Of a stretch of DNA of 64,000 bases, positions 36,477 to 45,378 are shown piece after piece. Made by a program: the position numbers and the translations under genes. Position 1 is the stretch's first letter; each line of letters begins with the position of its first letter. The stretch is from Acidovorax temperans. GTDB taxonomy: Bacteria > Pseudomonadota > Gammaproteobacteria > Burkholderiales > Burkholderiaceae_C. The stretch is taken from contig NZ_VFPV01000004.1 of NCBI RefSeq assembly GCF_006716905.1, positions 1-64,000 on the forward strand, given 5' to 3'. The notes below the pieces were generated by a model, which was not told the origin of the DNA, made no database searches, and was given only the letters and a program-made list of their open reading frames with translations.

Positions 36477-36558
36477 CGAGGTGCCCATTGCTCGTCCGGA
36501 GCGCTGGGCGTGTGTCGCTTGCTGCCGTCCCCGCCCAACACTGAAAAGGCCAAGCTTT

Positions 36559-36582
36559 GGTGCCCTCACAGATGAGGGCACC
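36559..36582. other. Perfect hairpin downstream of the HsdS-tail ORF
   Basis: GGTGCCCTCA-CAGA-TGAGGGCACC, 10-bp perfect stem, no adjacent T-run. It could stabilise or end the minus-strand hsdMS-mntA-hepT transcript. Confidence 0.5.
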
Positions 36583-36651
36583 ACCGGCTAATTCATTGAA
36601 TCCATTGGGAAGTTCAGGGATTTTCCCTTTGCCCCAGCTCGTGGTCGTTCT

Positions 36652-36777
36652 TCACAACTGCCCCGCAAACGCCCGCTGCTGCAGCGAGGCAAACAGCGCA
36701 TCCAGCGCGGCCAGGGCGCGGCGGTGGGTGGCTTTGACGGCTTCGATGGAGGCGATGTGGGTGGCGGCAGCAATCAT
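36652..36777 (-). CDS. 41-residue ORF identical in type to the HsdS C-terminus
   Basis: Begins with an ATG that overlaps the hepT stop (ATGA). It encodes MIAAATHIASIEAVKATHRR, then ALAALDALFASLQQRAFAG and QL. From residue 9 it matches the last 33 residues of the complete HsdS (IAAIEALKATHRR...AFAGAL) with few changes, including the stop codon. The DNA identity extends over 114 bp (36653-36766 against 37465-37578, exact offset 812 bp). It may be only debris of a recombination event. If translated it would be a free copy of the helical tail that HsdS uses to contact its partners. Confidence 0.55.
   Translation of the reverse strand: MIAAATHIASIEAVKATHRRALAALDALFASLQQRAFAGQL
36653..36766. repeat. 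114-bp direct repeat, copy B (hsdS 3' end)
   Basis: Matches 37465-37578 with about six mismatches and no gaps. The two copies bracket the mntA-hepT pair. Confidence 0.9.
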
Positions 36778-37142
36778 GTTGCAGCACCGTCCGCCAGCAG
36801 AGCAGCCACCAGCGTACGCAGCTGGGGCAAATCCGCGTGAATCGTGTTCCAGACCAGCTCGTAGTCCACCTTGAAGTAGCCGTGCGCCACGCGGTTGCGC
36901 ATGGTGTACATCAGCGCCCATGGCACCTGGGCGTGGCGTGTGGCAAAGGCGGGGTGCAGCTTCTCGACGTTGTGGGCGGCTTCGCCCAGGATTTCGAAAT
37001 TGCGCACCACGGCGTCTTGCGTTTTTTCGTCGGCCAGAAAAGCATCTTCGGCCATGCCGTCCACATACCGGTGAATACGGTCGATGGCTTCCACGATGTG
37101 GGCCAGATAGTCGGGCACCCGCAGTGCGTCGGTTTTGCTCAC
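36774..37142 (-). CDS. hepT: HepT-like HEPN ribonuclease toxin
   Basis: 122 residues, DUF86/HEPN fold. The catalytic motif is RNRVAHGY, an exact RX4HXY; the Tyr is the residue known to be polyAMPylated by MntA in the Shewanella system. The N-terminus (DYLAHIVEAIDRIHRYVDG) and NFEILGEAAHNV are typical. It cleaves RNA when free. The start overlaps the mntA stop by ATGA, so toxin and antitoxin are translationally coupled. The pair lies downstream of hsdS in a type I locus, where it may guard or mobilise the locus. Confidence 0.9.
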   Translation of the reverse strand: MSKTDALRVPDYLAHIVEAIDRIHRYVDGMAEDAFLADEKTQDAVVRNFEILGEAAHNVEKLHPAFATRHAQVPWALMYTMRNRVAHGYFKVDYELVWNTIHADLPQLRTLVAALLADGAAT

Positions 37143-37429
37143 AGTGCCTGCGCCTGCGCAATGACCTGGTCGCGGAACTTGGCGGGCAGGCCTTTGGGGG
37201 TGAGCACATCCACCGGGATGCCCAGCAGTTGCCCCAGTTCGAGCTGGATCTTGGCGATGTCCATGAGCGTGGTCTCGGGCGTGGGCTCCACCAGAATGTC
37301 CAGGTCGCTGCCTTCTGTGTCATGGCCATGCACCACCGAGCCGAACACGCGCACGTTGGTCACGCGGTGGCTCAGGGCAATGGCGCGAATAGCGTCGCGG
37401 TGGGTGTGCAGAGCGGTGGATGGGCGCAT
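37139..37429 (-). CDS. mntA: MntA-like nucleotidyltransferase antitoxin
   Basis: 96 residues, minimal nucleotidyltransferase. It carries GSVVHGHDTEGSDLD, an exact GSX10DXD motif, followed by ILVEPTPETTLMDI. By family it neutralises HepT by AMP transfer to its Tyr. The start at 37429 (MRPSTALHTHRDAIR) is 34 bp after hsdS; the longer open frame upstream overlaps hsdS and is not used. No DNA-binding domain is present, so regulation is probably from the hsdM promoter. Confidence 0.9.
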   Translation of the reverse strand: MRPSTALHTHRDAIRAIALSHRVTNVRVFGSVVHGHDTEGSDLDILVEPTPETTLMDIAKIQLELGQLLGIPVDVLTPKGLPAKFRDQVIAQAQAL

Positions 37430-37463
37430 GGCGAGGGCTCCTGGGTGCAAGGGGAAACTTGTA

Positions 37464-38633
37464 TCACAACGCCCCCGCAAACGCTCGCTGCTGCAGCGAG
37501 GCAAACAGCGCATCCAGCGCGGCCAGGGCGCGGCGGTGGGTGGCTTTGAGGGCTTCGATGGCGGCGATGCGGGTGGCGAAGGTTTGTTGGAGGGGGAAGG
37601 GGGGCAGCGGAATACTGAGCCCGCGCAATATTGCGAGATTGATGTTCTTCTGTGCTGACTCCGGCGCGGAGTCTTCAAGGGCCTTCTGTAGAAACGAAAG
37701 CCACACCCGGACGTATTCGACCGTAGCCGGGTCATCTGCTTGAAAGCCGACCACGCTATCGGGGAAGCAGGCGTCAAAAGTCAAGATTCCAGTTTTCGCG
37801 ATGTTGGCTGCAATCGTGATGCAAAGCGTGCCCGCGGGCCACATCTTGCTTTGCCGTAGTCCCAAGTCCGAATAGGTACTCGTGTAACTGCGTATGTAGC
37901 CATCGCAGTTAGCAACTTCTCCGGTCTGTACCAGTGGGTGTTTGCCACCGAGAAGCTCAGGCGCGTTGCGTGGGCGATGCTTCGAGATGCCGCGATCAAG
38001 TTTGCCAACTTCCCCAAACTTCGGCGTGGGCCATCCCTTCGGATTCGCCACCGGGTCCCCAAACATATCGAGAAAGAAGGACTGGGTGAGGCTGCCCTGC
38101 AGGGCCAGGGCGGTGCGGCGTTGGGTGCGGAGGGTTTCGGCCTGGTCGAGGATGGCGGCGATGCGGCGTTGTTCTTCCAGCGGGGGAATCCGCACAGGAA
38201 TCGTTCTCAAGTTTCCAATCGATACGCTGGCTTGATTCACAGCTTTATTGACAAAGTTGGAAAGCCGATCACGAAAACTTGGGCTGCGAATCAGATACTT
38301 TGCAAACTCGGGTGTCACTTGGGTGGGATCGGGGCGAAAGCAAAGTAAGTTCATGCCGTGAACCAGTTGCTCAGGCACACCGCGATAAACGGCGCACTTG
38401 CCGATGTGTTCAACGCTGTTGATGTGGCTGAACAAAATGTCGCCTTCGTGCAGAAGCCAATCTTTGCAAGCATCAAGCGACAAGCCGGCGTATCCGACTC
38501 TTGTAGGGTCTATTGACGAATCAGCAATGGTTTCAATCCGCGATATAGGTAAACCATCGCCAGATTTGTCTTGCTTGATGCTCATGCCATTTCGCATGAA
38601 CTGGAAGATTTCGCCGAATTCAACCGTCTTCAC
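37464..38633 (-). CDS. hsdS: Type I restriction-modification specificity subunit
   Basis: 389 residues with two target recognition domains (about 1-140 and 190-335), each followed by a conserved helix: PPLEEQRRIAAILDQAETLRTQRRTAL after the first, and IAAIEALKATHRRALAALDAL after the second. It determines the recognised sequence and bridges two HsdM. The ATG overlaps the hsdM stop (ATGA). The first domain starts abruptly (MKTVEFGEIFQF). The last 113 bp are repeated 812 bp downstream, beyond mntA-hepT. The target sequence cannot be predicted from this. Confidence 0.93.
   Translation of the reverse strand: MKTVEFGEIFQFMRNGMSIKQDKSGDGLPISRIETIADSSIDPTRVGYAGLSLDACKDWLLHEGDILFSHINSVEHIGKCAVYRGVPEQLVHGMNLLCFRPDPTQVTPEFAKYLIRSPSFRDRLSNFVNKAVNQASVSIGNLRTIPVRIPPLEEQRRIAAILDQAETLRTQRRTALALQGSLTQSFFLDMFGDPVANPKGWPTPKFGEVGKLDRGISKHRPRNAPELLGGKHPLVQTGEVANCDGYIRSYTSTYSDLGLRQSKMWPAGTLCITIAANIAKTGILTFDACFPDSVVGFQADDPATVEYVRVWLSFLQKALEDSAPESAQKNINLAILRGLSIPLPPFPLQQTFATRIAAIEALKATHRRALAALDALFASLQQRAFAGAL
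37465..37578. repeat. 114-bp direct repeat, copy A (within hsdS)
   Basis: Partner of 36653-36766. It covers the HsdS C-terminal helix and stop codon. Confidence 0.9.
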
Positions 38634-40192
38634 TTCAGCATCCCCTCCAACACCCCCATCCCCCGCGCAATCTCGTCTTCCAGCGCCCGCAGCTCCGCCA
38701 AGATCTCCTCCGGCGCCCGGTGCTGCACTTGCGCATGCACCACTTCCTTGTAGCGGTTGATGCTCAGGTCATAGCCGTTGGCTTCAATGTCGGCCTTGGG
38801 AACGCAAAAGCTTTGCGCGGTGCGGGGGCGCTCGCGTTCGCTGCTGTGGCGCTGCGCCCAGCGGGTTAGCACGTCGGGCAGGTTGTTTTTGGCGTGCTCT
38901 GCTTCTGATAGCTGCTCGCGCTTGTCCAGTAAGGGCTGGAGGCCTAAAAGGCTTGTATCCAGCAGGGGCTGGCGTTTGTCGTCCAGGCTCCAGCCATCGG
39001 CCTGCATGTCATAGAACCACACGTGGTCGGTGCCGCCGCTCATGGTTTTGGTGAAGAGCAGGATGGCGGTGCTGACGCCCGCATAGGGCTTGAACACGCC
39101 GCCGGGCAGGCTGATGACGGCGTCGAGCTTTTGCTCTTCCACCAGCTTGCGGCGCAACTCCTTGTGGGCCTTGCTGCTGCCAAACAGCACGCCGTCGGGC
39201 ACGATGACGGCGGCGCGCCCGCCGGTTTTGAGCAGGCGCAGGAACAGGGCCAAAAACAGCAGCTCGGTCTTTTTGGTTTTGACGGTTTGCTGCAAGTCTT
39301 TGGCGGTGTTTTCGTAGTCGAGGCTGCCCGCAAAGGGCGGGTTGGCCAGGATGAGGCTGTAAGCCTCGGCATCCCCCGCCGCGCCTTCGGCGAGGGAGTC
39401 GCGGTACTCGATGGCGGGGTGCTCCACGCCGTGCAGCACCATGTTCATGCTGCCAATGCGCAGCATGGTGTTGTCAAAGTCGTAGCCGTGGAACATGCCG
39501 TTGTGGAAGTGCGCGTTTTGCGCGGGCACACGCAGCATGTCGGGGTAGGTGCGGCGCAGGTATTCGCCTGCGGCGACTAGGAATCCGCAGGTGCCTGAAG
39601 CCGGATCGCAAATGGTGTCTTGCGGTGTGGGGGCCGTCAGGGCCACCATCAAGTCGATGATGTGGCGCGGCGTGCGGAACTGGCCGTTTTGCCCGGCAGA
39701 GGCGATTTTGCCGAGCATGTATTCGTACAGGTCGCCCTTGGTGTCGCGGTCGTCGAGCGGAATGGTGTCGAGCAAGTCCACCACTTTGGCCAGCAGGCCG
39801 GGCGTGGGGATGGTGAAGCGGGCACCTTGCATGTGGCGGGCAAAGGCAGATTCAGCTGCCGGGCCGCCCGAGGTTTGCAGGCCACGCAGGAAGGGGAAGA
39901 CCTGGTTGCTGAGCACGTCGAACATTTCGGCAGGCGCCATGTTCTTGAAGCGGGACCAGCGCATGTTGTCGTGCGGGCGGCCTTGCGCATCCACGCCTGC
40001 GGGGATGAGGCGCACGGGCTGGGTTTTGAGGCGCAGGGCTTTGTTGTCTTCGCGGGTCTGGTCGCTGTCGAGCGCGCGCAGAAAGAGCAGGTAGGTGATC
40101 TGCTCGATGACTTCAATGGGGTTGGCGATGCCGCCGGACCAGAAGGCGTTCCAGACTTGATCGACTTTGTTGCGCAGGTCACCGGTGAGCAT
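38630..40192 (-). CDS. hsdM: Type I restriction-modification methyltransferase subunit
   Basis: 520 residues. N-terminal HsdM helical domain (LRNKVDQVWNAFWSGGI), then an N6-adenine methyltransferase core: motif I DPASGTCGFL at 196-205, motif IV NPPF at 284-287. The core pattern SLDDKRQPLL and AEHAKNNLPDVLTRW follows. Between these, about residues 412-430 (TSLLGLQPLLDKREQLS), the DNA is a copy of the dispersed intergenic repeat read in frame. First gene of hsdM-hsdS-mntA-hepT on the minus strand. With HsdS it methylates adenine at the host's recognition site. Confidence 0.95.
   Translation of the reverse strand: MLTGDLRNKVDQVWNAFWSGGIANPIEVIEQITYLLFLRALDSDQTREDNKALRLKTQPVRLIPAGVDAQGRPHDNMRWSRFKNMAPAEMFDVLSNQVFPFLRGLQTSGGPAAESAFARHMQGARFTIPTPGLLAKVVDLLDTIPLDDRDTKGDLYEYMLGKIASAGQNGQFRTPRHIIDLMVALTAPTPQDTICDPASGTCGFLVAAGEYLRRTYPDMLRVPAQNAHFHNGMFHGYDFDNTMLRIGSMNMVLHGVEHPAIEYRDSLAEGAAGDAEAYSLILANPPFAGSLDYENTAKDLQQTVKTKKTELLFLALFLRLLKTGGRAAVIVPDGVLFGSSKAHKELRRKLVEEQKLDAVISLPGGVFKPYAGVSTAILLFTKTMSGGTDHVWFYDMQADGWSLDDKRQPLLDTSLLGLQPLLDKREQLSEAEHAKNNLPDVLTRWAQRHSSERERPRTAQSFCVPKADIEANGYDLSINRYKEVVHAQVQHRAPEEILAELRALEDEIARGMGVLEGMLK
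38906..38958 (+). repeat. Dispersed repeat, copy 8, embedded in frame in hsdM
   Basis: TGATAGCTGCTCGCGCTTGT, CCAGTAAGGGCTGGAGGCCT, AAAAGGCTTGTAT: all blocks of the intergenic family in the usual order. The hsdM frame runs through it on the opposite strand without a stop. Confidence 0.8.
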
Positions 40193-40270
40193 GGGGGCAG
40201 TCTGTAAGGGGCTGTGGGAAAGCCTGCGAGTCTGCCATGCAGCGAAGGGCTGCAGCGCGTGGGGCGGGGG

Positions 40271-40335
40271 TTTTAGGTGTTTTTGGCCTCTGGCGCTTAT
40301 TAGATAAGCGCAGGCAGCTATTTATTTGATAGCAA
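40271..40335 (-). repeat. Dispersed intergenic repeat, copy 9
   Basis: Minus strand: TTGCTATCAAATAAATAGCT, GCCTGCGCTTATCTAATAAG, CGCCAGAGGCCAAAAACACC. It supplies the last codons and stop of cueR (40322) and lies upstream of hsdM. Confidence 0.85.
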
Positions 40336-40810
40336 TCTGTTCAGCGTGGCGGCTTGTCACTCCATGCACCCAGCCCGCCCCAGCCAGATCGTCCAGGATG
40401 GGGCAGTCCGGTCGGTCGTCCCCCTGGCAGCAGCCCACCAGGGTTTGCAGGGTGCGTTGCATGGCCTGCATGGCGGCGATGCGCTGGGTGAGCTGGTCGA
40501 TGTGGCTTTGGGCGATGCGCTTGACCTGCGCGCTGGTGCGGCTGCGGTCGTGCCACAGGGCCAGCAGGGTGGCGATTTCCTCAATGGAGAAGCCCAGGTC
40601 GCGCGCGCGGCGGATGAAGTGCAGGCTGTGCACATCGGCCTCGGTGTATTGGCGGTAGCCACCTTCAGAGCGGGCCACGCCTTGCAGCAGGCCCAGCGAT
40701 TCGTAATGCCGCACCATGCGAGCCGACACGCCCGCCAGGCGCGCGGCTTCGCTGATGGGCACGGGCCAAGCCTGTGGGGCGGGGCTGCGGCGTGGGCTGA
40801 GCGGGTTCAT
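40322..40810 (-). CDS. cueR: MerR-family copper-responsive regulator CueR
   Basis: 162 residues. The MerR helix-turn-helix is ISEAARLAGVSARMVRHYESLGLL, then a dimer helix. The metal loop CCQGDDRPDCPI places Cys128 and Cys136 eight apart, as in CueR (Cys112/Cys120, CPGDDSADCPI). Binds Cu(I) and activates promoters with an overlong 19-bp spacer. The start at 40810 overlaps the copZ stop (ATGA). An N-terminal extension of about 18 residues precedes the usual MerR start, and the C-terminal end is encoded by repeat copy 9. Confidence 0.93.
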   Translation of the reverse strand: MNPLSPRRSPAPQAWPVPISEAARLAGVSARMVRHYESLGLLQGVARSEGGYRQYTEADVHSLHFIRRARDLGFSIEEIATLLALWHDRSRTSAQVKRIAQSHIDQLTQRIAAMQAMQRTLQTLVGCCQGDDRPDCPILDDLAGAGWVHGVTSRHAEQIAIK

Positions 40811-41007
40811 GCGGCGACGGCGTAGCCTTCTTCGGCAATGGCGGCGGCCAGTTGCTCGCGCGGGGCGGCGCTTTGCACCTGCACCTGGCCGCTGGCGCGG
40901 TCGATCTGCACTGTGGCGGCGGGGTCCACCTGCTGGATGGCTTGCGTAACGGCGCGCTCGCAGTGGCCGCATGTCATGCCCTGGACCTGGAAAGTTTGCG
41001 TTTGCAT
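40807..41007 (-). CDS. copZ: Copper chaperone, heavy-metal-associated domain (CopZ-like)
   Basis: 66 residues, a single HMA domain with GMTCGHCERAV (MXCXXC). The start at 41007 has AGGAG 10 bases upstream; an earlier ATG at 41070 would lie inside the promoter. Delivers Cu(I) to CopA and CueR. Cotranscribed with cueR (ATGA overlap) and divergent from copA. Confidence 0.92.
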   Translation of the reverse strand: MQTQTFQVQGMTCGHCERAVTQAIQQVDPAATVQIDRASGQVQVQSAAPREQLAAAIAEEGYAVAA

Positions 41008-41055
41008 GGAAAAACTCCTGTGGATGGTTGGCGGGTGGGATTCACCCTGCATCCG

Positions 41056-41088
41056 ATCATGAACCTTCACATCATGTCATGGTCAAGC
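41056..41088 (-). promoter_or_regulatory. CueR-type promoter of copZ-cueR
   Basis: Minus strand: -35 TTGACC (41086-41081), a 19-bp spacer, -10 CATGAT (41061-41056). The dyad CCTTCAC-N11-GTCAAGC overlaps the spacer. A 19-bp spacer is the hallmark of MerR-activated promoters. Confidence 0.7.
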
Positions 41089-41101
41089 CCCTTTAAAAAT
41101 G

Positions 41102-41134
41102 CCTTGACCTTGCCATGGCGTCAAGGATTACTGT
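41102..41134 (+). promoter_or_regulatory. CueR-type promoter of copA
   Basis: -35 TTGACC (41104-41109), 19-bp spacer, -10 TACTGT (41129-41134). Perfect dyad CCTTGAC (41102-41108), 11 bp, GTCAAGG (41120-41126). The dyad contains an in-frame ATG at 41115 that is therefore not the copA start. Confidence 0.85.
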
Positions 41135-41141
41135 CGGGCCT

Positions 41142-43463
41142 ATGACTATGAATACCACCCAACCTACCTCCGAAGGGGCCCAGTCGCTGGACCTGGGCAT
41201 TGGCGGCATGACCTGCGCGAGCTGCGTGGGCCGTGTGGAACGCGCGTTGCGCAAGGTGCCGGGCGTGCAGGATGCGACGGTGAACCTGGCCACCGAATCG
41301 GCGCGCATTACCTACACCGTGCCCGATGGCACCGACGCTGCGGCCCTGCAGGCACTGGTGCGGCGGGCGGTGCGCAATGCGGGCTACGAGCCGCGCGCGG
41401 CCGATGCCACCGATGCGCCCGAAGACGCATCGCCCTGGGCGGGCTTTTTGCCCGTGGCGGTGGGGCTGGCGCTGTCGGCGCCGCTGGTGCTGCCCATGGT
41501 GGGCGACCTGTTTGGCCAGCATTGGATGTTGCCGGCCTGGGTGCAGTTTCTGCTGGCCACGCCGGTGCAGTTCATTCTGGGTGCCCGCTTCTACAAGGCA
41601 GGCTGGGCGGCGGCCAAGGCCTTGAGCGGCAACATGGATTTGCTGGTGGCGGTGGGCACCAGCGCGGGCTGGGGCTTGTCGATGTGGCTGTGGCTGACGG
41701 CGCCGACCGATCACCCTGGCCATGTGCCGCACCTGTACTTTGAGGCATCGGCCGTGGTGGTCACGCTGGTGCTGCTGGGCAAGTGGCTGGAGGCGCGGGC
41801 CAAGCGGCAGACCACCGCTGCCATCCGCGCGCTGCACGCCCTGCGGCCGGATGTGGTGCACCTGCTGTCGAAAACCGGCGAGGTGGACGTGCCCGTGGCC
41901 GAGGTGATGGTGGGCGACCGGCTGGTGGTGCGCCCTGGCGAGCGCATTCCGGCCGATGGGGTGGTGACCGAGGGACAGACGCAGGTGGATGAATCGATGC
42001 TGACCGGCGAGCCGCTGCCGGTGGCGCGCGAGCTGGGCGGGCGGCTGACGGGCGGCTCCATCAACGGCGATGGCCGCATCGTGATGCAGGTGCAGGCGGT
42101 GGGCTCTGAAACCGTGCTGGCCCAGATCATCCGCCTGGTGGAAGACGCGCAGGCCGCCAAGGCGCCGCTGCAGCGCCTGGTGGACAAGGTATCGGCCGTG
42201 TTCGTGCCCGTGGTGCTGGGGCTGGCATTGATCACGCTGCTGGGCTGGCTGTGGGCGGGTGCGGGCACGGAGGCGGCGCTGATCCACGCCGTGGCAGTGC
42301 TGGTGATTGCCTGCCCCTGCGCCCTGGGGCTGGCCACACCGGCGGCCATCATGGCGGGCACGGGCGTGGCGGCGCAGCACGGCATTCTGATCAAGGACGT
42401 GCAGGCGCTGGAGGTGGCCCACCGGGTGGACACCGTGGCGTTTGACAAGACGGGCACGCTGACCGTGGGCCAGCCCCGGCTGGTGGCACTGGAGCTGGCT
42501 GCGGGGGCTGATGAGGCCGCTGTGCTGGCAGCTGTGGCCGGTGTGCAAAGCGGCAGCGAACACCCCCTGGCGCGCGCCGTGGTGGCAGCGGCTGCGCAGC
42601 GCGGCATGGCACCTGAAGCGGCCGATGGCGTGCGTGCCGTGCCAGGGCGGGGCACCGAAGGGGTGGTGCAGGGCCAGACCTGGCACATTGGCAGCCTGCG
42701 CTGGATGCAGGAGCTGGGCGTGCCCGTGCTGCCTGCAGCCGCTGGCGAGGGCGCTGCCAACGCGGGCCCGCTGGCGCAGCGTGCGCTGGCGTTGCAGCAA
42801 GAGGGCTTTACCGTGTCGGCCGTGGCCGGGCCCACGCCGCAGGGTTTGCGGGTGCTGGCGTTGCTGGCCTTTGGCGACGAGCCCAAGCCCGGCGCACGTG
42901 AGGCGTTGGCTGCGCTGAAGGCCCGGGGCATTCGCACGGTGATGATTTCGGGGGACAACCGGGGCGCGGCCGAGGCCATGGCGCGCCGCCTGGGATTGGA
43001 CCCTGCTGCGGGCGAGGTGATGGCCGAGGTGCTGCCCGGCGACAAGGCTGCGCAGATCCAGTTGTTGCAGCGCGGCAACGCTGCAAATGTAAAAAGTGGG
43101 GCGGGCTCTGCCCCCCAGCCCCGCATTGTGGCGATGGTAGGCGACGGCGTGAACGATGCCCCGGCCCTGGCCGCTGCCGACGTGGGCATGGCCATGGGCA
43201 ATGGCACCGATGTGGCCATGCATGCGGCGGGCATCACGCTGATGCGCGGCGACCCGATGCTGGTGGCTGCGGCGCTGGACATCTCCCACCGCACGGTGAG
43301 CAAGATCCGCCAGAACCTGTTCTGGGCGTTTGCATACAACGTGGCGGGCATCCCGCTGGCCGCGCTGGGCTACCTCAGCCCCGTGGTGGCGGGGGCGGCC
43401 ATGGCCCTCAGTTCGGTGAGCGTGATGGCAAACGCCCTGCTACTCAAACGCTGGCGCATGTGA
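41142..43463 (+). CDS. copA: Copper-exporting P1B-type ATPase CopA
   Basis: 773 residues from the ATG at 41142. One N-terminal HMA domain with GMTCASC (Cys25/Cys28), eight expected membrane helices, A-domain DESMLTGEP, ion-binding CPC at 391-393 ([12 protein letters not shown]), phosphorylated Asp435 in DKTGT, and hinge [11 protein letters not shown]. Exports Cu(I) to the periplasm. The -10 ends at 41134, so transcription should begin at about 41141; the message would be leaderless or nearly so, with no room for a ribosome site. ATG 41148 is an alternative. Confidence 0.95.
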   Translation: MTMNTTQPTSEGAQSLDLGIGGMTCASCVGRVERALRKVPGVQDATVNLATESARITYTVPDGTDAAALQALVRRAVRNAGYEPRAADATDAPEDASPWAGFLPVAVGLALSAPLVLPMVGDLFGQHWMLPAWVQFLLATPVQFILGARFYKAGWAAAKALSGNMDLLVAVGTSAGWGLSMWLWLTAPTDHPGHVPHLYFEASAVVVTLVLLGKWLEARAKRQTTAAIRALHALRPDVVHLLSKTGEVDVPVAEVMVGDRLVVRPGERIPADGVVTEGQTQVDESMLTGEPLPVARELGGRLTGGSINGDGRIVMQVQAVGSETVLAQIIRLVEDAQAAKAPLQRLVDKVSAVFVPVVLGLALITLLGWLWAGAGTEAALIHAVAVLVIACPCALGLATPAAIMAGTGVAAQHGILIKDVQALEVAHRVDTVAFDKTGTLTVGQPRLVALELAAGADEAAVLAAVAGVQSGSEHPLARAVVAAAAQRGMAPEAADGVRAVPGRGTEGVVQGQTWHIGSLRWMQELGVPVLPAAAGEGAANAGPLAQRALALQQEGFTVSAVAGPTPQGLRVLALLAFGDEPKPGAREALAALKARGIRTVMISGDNRGAAEAMARRLGLDPAAGEVMAEVLPGDKAAQIQLLQRGNAANVKSGAGSAPQPRIVAMVGDGVNDAPALAAADVGMAMGNGTDVAMHAAGITLMRGDPMLVAAALDISHRTVSKIRQNLFWAFAYNVAGIPLAALGYLSPVVAGAAMALSSVSVMANALLLKRWRM

Positions 43464-43583
43464 TAAACCGCAATGGTCGGCGGCCTGGATGTCTGGCAAA
43501 CTGCAATAAATAGTTTCAAAACTGTAAACTAGTTCGCGCAAACACGGGCCTGGCCCAAGCATTCCATTGAGGACGACCTAATC

Positions 43584-45239
43584 ATGAATCTCTTTTCGCT
43601 CATGCGGCAGTTCACCATCCGGTTTCGCATGTTGGGGGCCATCGCTGTGGTGCTGGTCTTGCTGGGCCTTTTGGGGGGCGCGGGCATGTTCGGCATGTTC
43701 CGCATCTATTCCATGAGCGAGGACTTCATGAACAGCTCCTTTCAGGAGGTGGGTTACTTGGCCCAGCTGCACAGCGAGATGGGCGCTATCCGCCAGTATG
43801 AGAAGGACATGATCATTGGCTACGAGAAGCCCGAAGCCGTGAAGGCAGCGCACACCAAGTGGCTGGAGAGCCAGGAGAAGGCCAAGAAGGTGGCCAACCA
43901 GTTCCTGCAAGGTGAAGAGGATGTGGACAACGCCGTGGTGCGCGACATCATCAAGCGCCTGGATAGCTACAAGGAAGCCTTTGCCCACGTGGCACGCCAG
44001 CTGGAAGCCGGCGGCTACGACACGGCCACCATTGCCAACCGCATGAGCGGCAAGGCCGTGGCCGAGTTTGCCGAGGCCGACAAGCTGATGACGCAACTGG
44101 ACGAAGTGCTGCGCGCCGAGGTGCAGAAATCGGTAGCTGAACAGCAGGGCGTGTCTAACCAGACCAAGTGGCTGTTTGCGCTGGCGGTGCTGATCACCGT
44201 GGTGGTGGTGGTGCCGCTCACGCTGCTGAACCTGCATTCCATCTGCAAGCCCCTGGACCAGGCACAGCGTTTGGCCAAGGCCATTGCGGGTGGGGATTTG
44301 TCGCAGTCCATCCGCACGGAAGGGCGCGATGAAGTGGCAGACCTGCTGCGCGCCCTGGACGAAATGCAGCGAGGCCTGGGTACCCTGGTGGCGCAGGTGC
44401 GCGACGCCAGCGGCAACATCGCCACGGCCAGCCAGGAGATTGCCACGGGCAATCAGGATTTGTCGCACCGCACCGAGCAAACCGCCAGCAACGCGCAGGC
44501 GGCCGTCAGTTCGCTGTCGGAAATCACCGCCACGGTGCAGCAAACGGCATCGTCTTCGCAAATGGCCAACCAGCTGGCGGCATCGGCATCCACCACGGCA
44601 ACGCGCGGTGGTTCGGTGGTGGCTCAGGCGGTGTCCAGCATGCATGAGATCTCGGCCTCCAGCCGCAAGATCGGCGACATCATTGGCCTGATCGATTCGA
44701 TTGCCTTCCAGACCAACATCCTGGCGCTGAACGCGGCCGTGGAAGCCGCCCGTGCGGGTGAGCAGGGCCGGGGCTTTGCGGTGGTGGCCAGTGAAGTGCG
44801 CAGCCTGGCCCAGCGCTCGGCGGCCGCGGCCAGCGACATCAAGGTGCTGATCCAGAGCAGCGTGGCCGCGGTGGACGGTGGCGTGCGCCATGTGGAAGAC
44901 GCGGGCACGGCGATGAAGGACATCGTGAGCAGCGTGCAGCGCGTGGGCGACATCATTGGCGAGATCACGGCGGCGGCTTCAGAGCAGTCTGCCGGCATTG
45001 GTCAGGTGAACCAGTCGGTGGCCGAGATCGACCGCATGACGCAGCAGAACGCAGCGCTGGTGGAAGAGTCGGCCGCAGCGGCCGAATCGCTGCGTGAGCA
45101 GGCAGCCCGCCTGTCGCAAGTGGTGCAGCAGTTCCGCTTGGCTGACTCCATGGGCTTTGCGGGCCACGGCAACTTCTCTGCGCCAGCACCACAAGGCCTG
45201 TCTGCCCCTGAGCCGGCACCGCGCGCCTTGCTGGGGTGA
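43584..45239 (+). CDS. Methyl-accepting chemotaxis protein
   Basis: 551 residues. Membrane helices at about 15-38 and 190-213 flank a periplasmic four-helix (Tar-like, MCP_signal 4HB) sensor of about 150 residues. HAMP follows ([20 protein letters not shown]), then the signalling domain with the conserved hairpin tip [37 protein letters not shown]-like ribosome site (TTGAGGACG) 14 bases upstream. The ligand is unknown. No che genes are near, so it is a solitary receptor. A UUCG terminator follows. Confidence 0.93.
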   Translation: MNLFSLMRQFTIRFRMLGAIAVVLVLLGLLGGAGMFGMFRIYSMSEDFMNSSFQEVGYLAQLHSEMGAIRQYEKDMIIGYEKPEAVKAAHTKWLESQEKAKKVANQFLQGEEDVDNAVVRDIIKRLDSYKEAFAHVARQLEAGGYDTATIANRMSGKAVAEFAEADKLMTQLDEVLRAEVQKSVAEQQGVSNQTKWLFALAVLITVVVVVPLTLLNLHSICKPLDQAQRLAKAIAGGDLSQSIRTEGRDEVADLLRALDEMQRGLGTLVAQVRDASGNIATASQEIATGNQDLSHRTEQTASNAQAAVSSLSEITATVQQTASSSQMANQLAASASTTATRGGSVVAQAVSSMHEISASSRKIGDIIGLIDSIAFQTNILALNAAVEAARAGEQGRGFAVVASEVRSLAQRSAAAASDIKVLIQSSVAAVDGGVRHVEDAGTAMKDIVSSVQRVGDIIGEITAAASEQSAGIGQVNQSVAEIDRMTQQNAALVEESAAAAESLREQAARLSQVVQQFRLADSMGFAGHGNFSAPAPQGLSAPEPAPRALLG

Positions 45240-45295
45240 ACCCCGCCACGGTCAGCTCACAAAGCCCCCGCTTGGGGCAATGCCAGTAAGTTAAG

Positions 45296-45324
45296 CAAAG
45301 GCCCTTCGGGGTCTTTGTTGTTTG
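45296..45324 (+). terminator. Intrinsic terminator after the chemoreceptor
   Basis: CAAAGGCCC-TTCG-GGGTCTTTG (45296-45317), UUCG tetraloop, followed by TTGTTTG. Confidence 0.8.
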
Positions 45325-45378
45325 TACAGTGCAGGCTTGATCAATTGAGCTTTGGCCATAGAGGTCAAGCGATAGCCA

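Noticed and set aside
36286-36591. 101-codon + frame upstream of the HTH gene
   Set aside because: Different frame from the recognisable ATP-binding-protein ending; no domain or ribosome site.
45240-45378. Frameshifted N-terminal half of the hemerythrin
   Set aside because: No hemerythrin-like sequence in any frame upstream; the region holds the chemoreceptor terminator instead.
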